Position numbers and translations under genes: made by a program. A DNA stretch of 64,000 nt from Rhodanobacter sp. AS-Z3 (GTDB lineage Bacteria > Pseudomonadota > Gammaproteobacteria > Xanthomonadales > Rhodanobacteraceae): the NCBI RefSeq assembly GCF_029224025.1, contig NZ_CP119392.1:2813001-2877000 (forward strand). The letters run 5' to 3'. Shown here one piece after another: positions 62,696-64,000 of this stretch (position 1 is its first letter; the number at the start of each line of letters is the position of its first letter). The notes beneath the pieces are model-generated. The model had not been told where the DNA came from and did not search any database. It worked only from the letters and a program-made list of their open reading frames with translations.

Positions 62696-63639
62696 ACACG
62701 CCGCTCATCAAGACCCCGAAGTCCGATCCGGGCCTGTTCGACTACCTGCCGTATGACAGCCGCCCGAAAATCAGCTGGCCAAGTGGTGCACGGGTCGCAT
62801 TGTGGATCGCGCCAAATATCGAGTTCTACGAATACGCGCCGCCACCCAACCCGCAGCGCAAACCGTGGCCACGCCCGCTGCCGGACATACTCAGCTACGC
62901 CACCCGCGACTACGGCAACCGCGTCGGTCACCAGCGCATGATGCGGGTGATGGACAAGTACGGCCTGCGCGGTTCGGTCTCGCTGTCGGCGGCCACGCTG
63001 ATCCATCACCCCGAAGTGATCGAACTAGCGGCGGCGCGCGACTGGGAGTTCTTCAGCCACGGCATCTACAACACCCGCTACACCTATGGGCTGGACGAGG
63101 CGCAGGAGCGCGAGATGATCGAGGAGTCGATGGCGCTGATCAAACAGCACACCGGCCAGCACTGCGACGGTTACCTCGCGCCCGCGCTGTCGCACTCGGA
63201 AAGCACCATCGACCTGTTCGCCGAAGCCGGCGGAGCGTACACCTGCGACCTGTTCCACGACGATCAACCCACGCCGGTGCATACCCGCAGCGGCAAGCGC
63301 TTTGTCTCGGTGCCGTATTCGCTGGAACTCAACGACACGATCACCTACGTGGTCAACAAGATCGAGCCGCGCCGTTACGGCCAGATGATCAAGGACGCGT
63401 TCGACCGTCTGTACGCCGAAGGTGAACACAGCGGCACGGTGATGTGCGTGCCCTTGCATGCCTACCAGGTCAGCCATCCGCACCGCATCCGTGCATTCGA
63501 AGAAGCGATGGATTACATCTGCAGCCATGCCGGCGTGTGGAAGGCGACCGGCCGCGAGATCGCCCAGCACTATCTCAAGCACAGCTACGACGATGCGCTG
63601 GCCGCGATCGCAGCCGTGGCAAAGGAGGACGCAGCATGA
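62692..63639 (+). CDS. PuuE-like polysaccharide-deacetylase-fold hydrolase 2
   Basis: 315 residues from MNTPLIKTPKSDPGLFDYLP; coupled to the isochorismatase by ATGA overlap. Motifs: LWIAPNIEFYEYAPPPNP, the RDYGNRVGHQRMMRVMDKYG segment of PuuE-type proteins, FFSHGIYNTRYTYGLDEAQE and YSLELNDT. Expected reaction: hydrolysis of a cyclic amide-type bond rather than sugar N-acetyl groups. It resembles the next gene; the two are probably subunits or paralogous enzymes. Confidence 0.85.
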   Translation: MNTPLIKTPKSDPGLFDYLPYDSRPKISWPSGARVALWIAPNIEFYEYAPPPNPQRKPWPRPLPDILSYATRDYGNRVGHQRMMRVMDKYGLRGSVSLSAATLIHHPEVIELAAARDWEFFSHGIYNTRYTYGLDEAQEREMIEESMALIKQHTGQHCDGYLAPALSHSESTIDLFAEAGGAYTCDLFHDDQPTPVHTRSGKRFVSVPYSLELNDTITYVVNKIEPRRYGQMIKDAFDRLYAEGEHSGTVMCVPLHAYQVSHPHRIRAFEEAMDYICSHAGVWKATGREIAQHYLKHSYDDALAAIAAVAKEDAA

Positions 63640-64000
63640 GCATGGACCGCAGCTATCTCGAATATCCGATGCGTCGCCACGGCATGGACCAGGACCGCTA
63701 CGCGTGGTCGATGCTGGCCGATCGCGCACCGGTCAACTGGCCGCAGGGCAAACCGCTGGCGCTATGGTTGAACCTGAGCCTGGAACACTTTCCGCTGGAT
63801 GCGCGCGGCGAGGGCTTCAAGGCGCCGGGCAACATGACCATGCCCTACCCCGACCTGCGCCATTACACGCTGCGCGACTACGGCAATCGCGTGGGCGTGT
63901 TCCGCGTGCTGGATGCGCTGAAGAAACACGACCTGCAAGCCAGCCTCGCCGTCAACGGCGAGCTGGCGCAGCGCTATCCCGCACTTTTGCGTCGACTGCA
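63636..64000 (+). CDS. PuuE-like polysaccharide-deacetylase-fold hydrolase 3 (partial)
   Basis: About 121 codons are visible; the gene runs off the right edge. It begins MSMDRSYLEYPMRRHGMDQD, preceded by AAGGAGGA, and overlaps the preceding gene by ATGA. The segment LWLNLSLEHFPLDARGEGFK and RDYGNRVGVFRVLDALKKHD show the same family as the previous gene. A third copy in the cluster argues for a multi-step or multi-substrate ring-opening function. Confidence 0.85.
   Translation, partial: MSMDRSYLEYPMRRHGMDQDRYAWSMLADRAPVNWPQGKPLALWLNLSLEHFPLDARGEGFKAPGNMTMPYPDLRHYTLRDYGNRVGVFRVLDALKKHDLQASLAVNGELAQRYPALLRRL

Noticed and set aside
58465..64000. Sugar (chitin or peptidoglycan) deacetylases
   Set aside because: The three proteins lack signal peptides and carry the RDYGNRVG-type segment of PuuE-like amidohydrolases. 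They are embedded with CoA-ester and amidase genes.
1..64000. CRISPR arrays, prophage or integrative-element ends
   Set aside because: No regularly spaced short repeats, integrase, or repeated attachment site was seen. The tRNA-Leu gene at 30.5 kb borders the accessory region, but I found no duplicate of its 3' end.

Overview
The window is GC-rich, densely packed proteobacterial DNA. The gene order exbB-comEC-lolD-lolC, an sdh operon carrying a DUF1674 (SDHAF4-type) gene plus sdhE/cptA, a ccmABCDEFGHI operon, phaR/phaB, kynurenine 3-monooxygenase and a MetX-family acyltransferase together suggest a gammaproteobacterium of the Xanthomonadales/Lysobacterales, most likely Rhodanobacteraceae (Rhodanobacter/Dyella type). 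This is inferred from gene content only; no rRNA is present.

Region 1 (1-30.6 kb) is conserved housekeeping DNA. It runs exbB (cut by the window edge), comEC, lolD-lolC, cptA-like/sdhE/small membrane protein/sdhB/sdhA/sdhD/sdhC/sdhAF4 (all minus strand), ygfZ, a SleB-like hydrolase, two glycine-zipper envelope proteins, tatD, a marR-nodT-emrA-emrB efflux operon, phaR, phaB, kmo, a DUF3293 gene, the complete cytochrome c maturation operon, metX, a cysteine-dioxygenase-family gene and tRNA-Leu(CAA).

Region 2 (30.6-64 kb, running off the right edge) looks like an accessory catabolic island. It has two TonB-dependent receptors and remnants of further copies, a DUF1838 protein, three MFS transporters, two VOC proteins, a carboxylesterase, a GMC-unrelated flavin amine oxidase, an acyl-CoA dehydrogenase of the GcdH type, a secreted repeat protein, a methyltransferase operon ending in a Tat-exported nitrilase homologue, and two divergent operons. 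One divergent operon (minus) is REDY/HapK-like - SDR - PuuE-like deacetylase - CitE lyase - MaoC hydratase - acyl-CoA dehydrogenase - two CaiB CoA-transferases. The other (plus) is MFS - isochorismatase-like - two PuuE-like deacetylases.

The unifying observation is a palindromic site TGT(A/C)CG(T/G)ACA found upstream of at least five transcription units of region 2 (31.73, 39.16, 45.05, 48.08 and 60.60 kb). The last is an 18-bp perfect palindrome between the two divergent operons. I infer a single regulon, probably TetR-like, whose regulator gene is outside the window. The enzyme set is consistent with uptake of a ring compound, hydrolysis of cyclic amide/imide bonds, and processing of a short dicarboxylate by CoA activation, desaturation, hydration and CitE-type cleavage. 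The substrate is unknown. Duplication and decay are visible: an 84-bp promoter block occurs twice, one copy followed by only the last codons of a DUF1838 gene, and a frameshifted TonB-receptor fragment lies at 40.3-40.6 kb.
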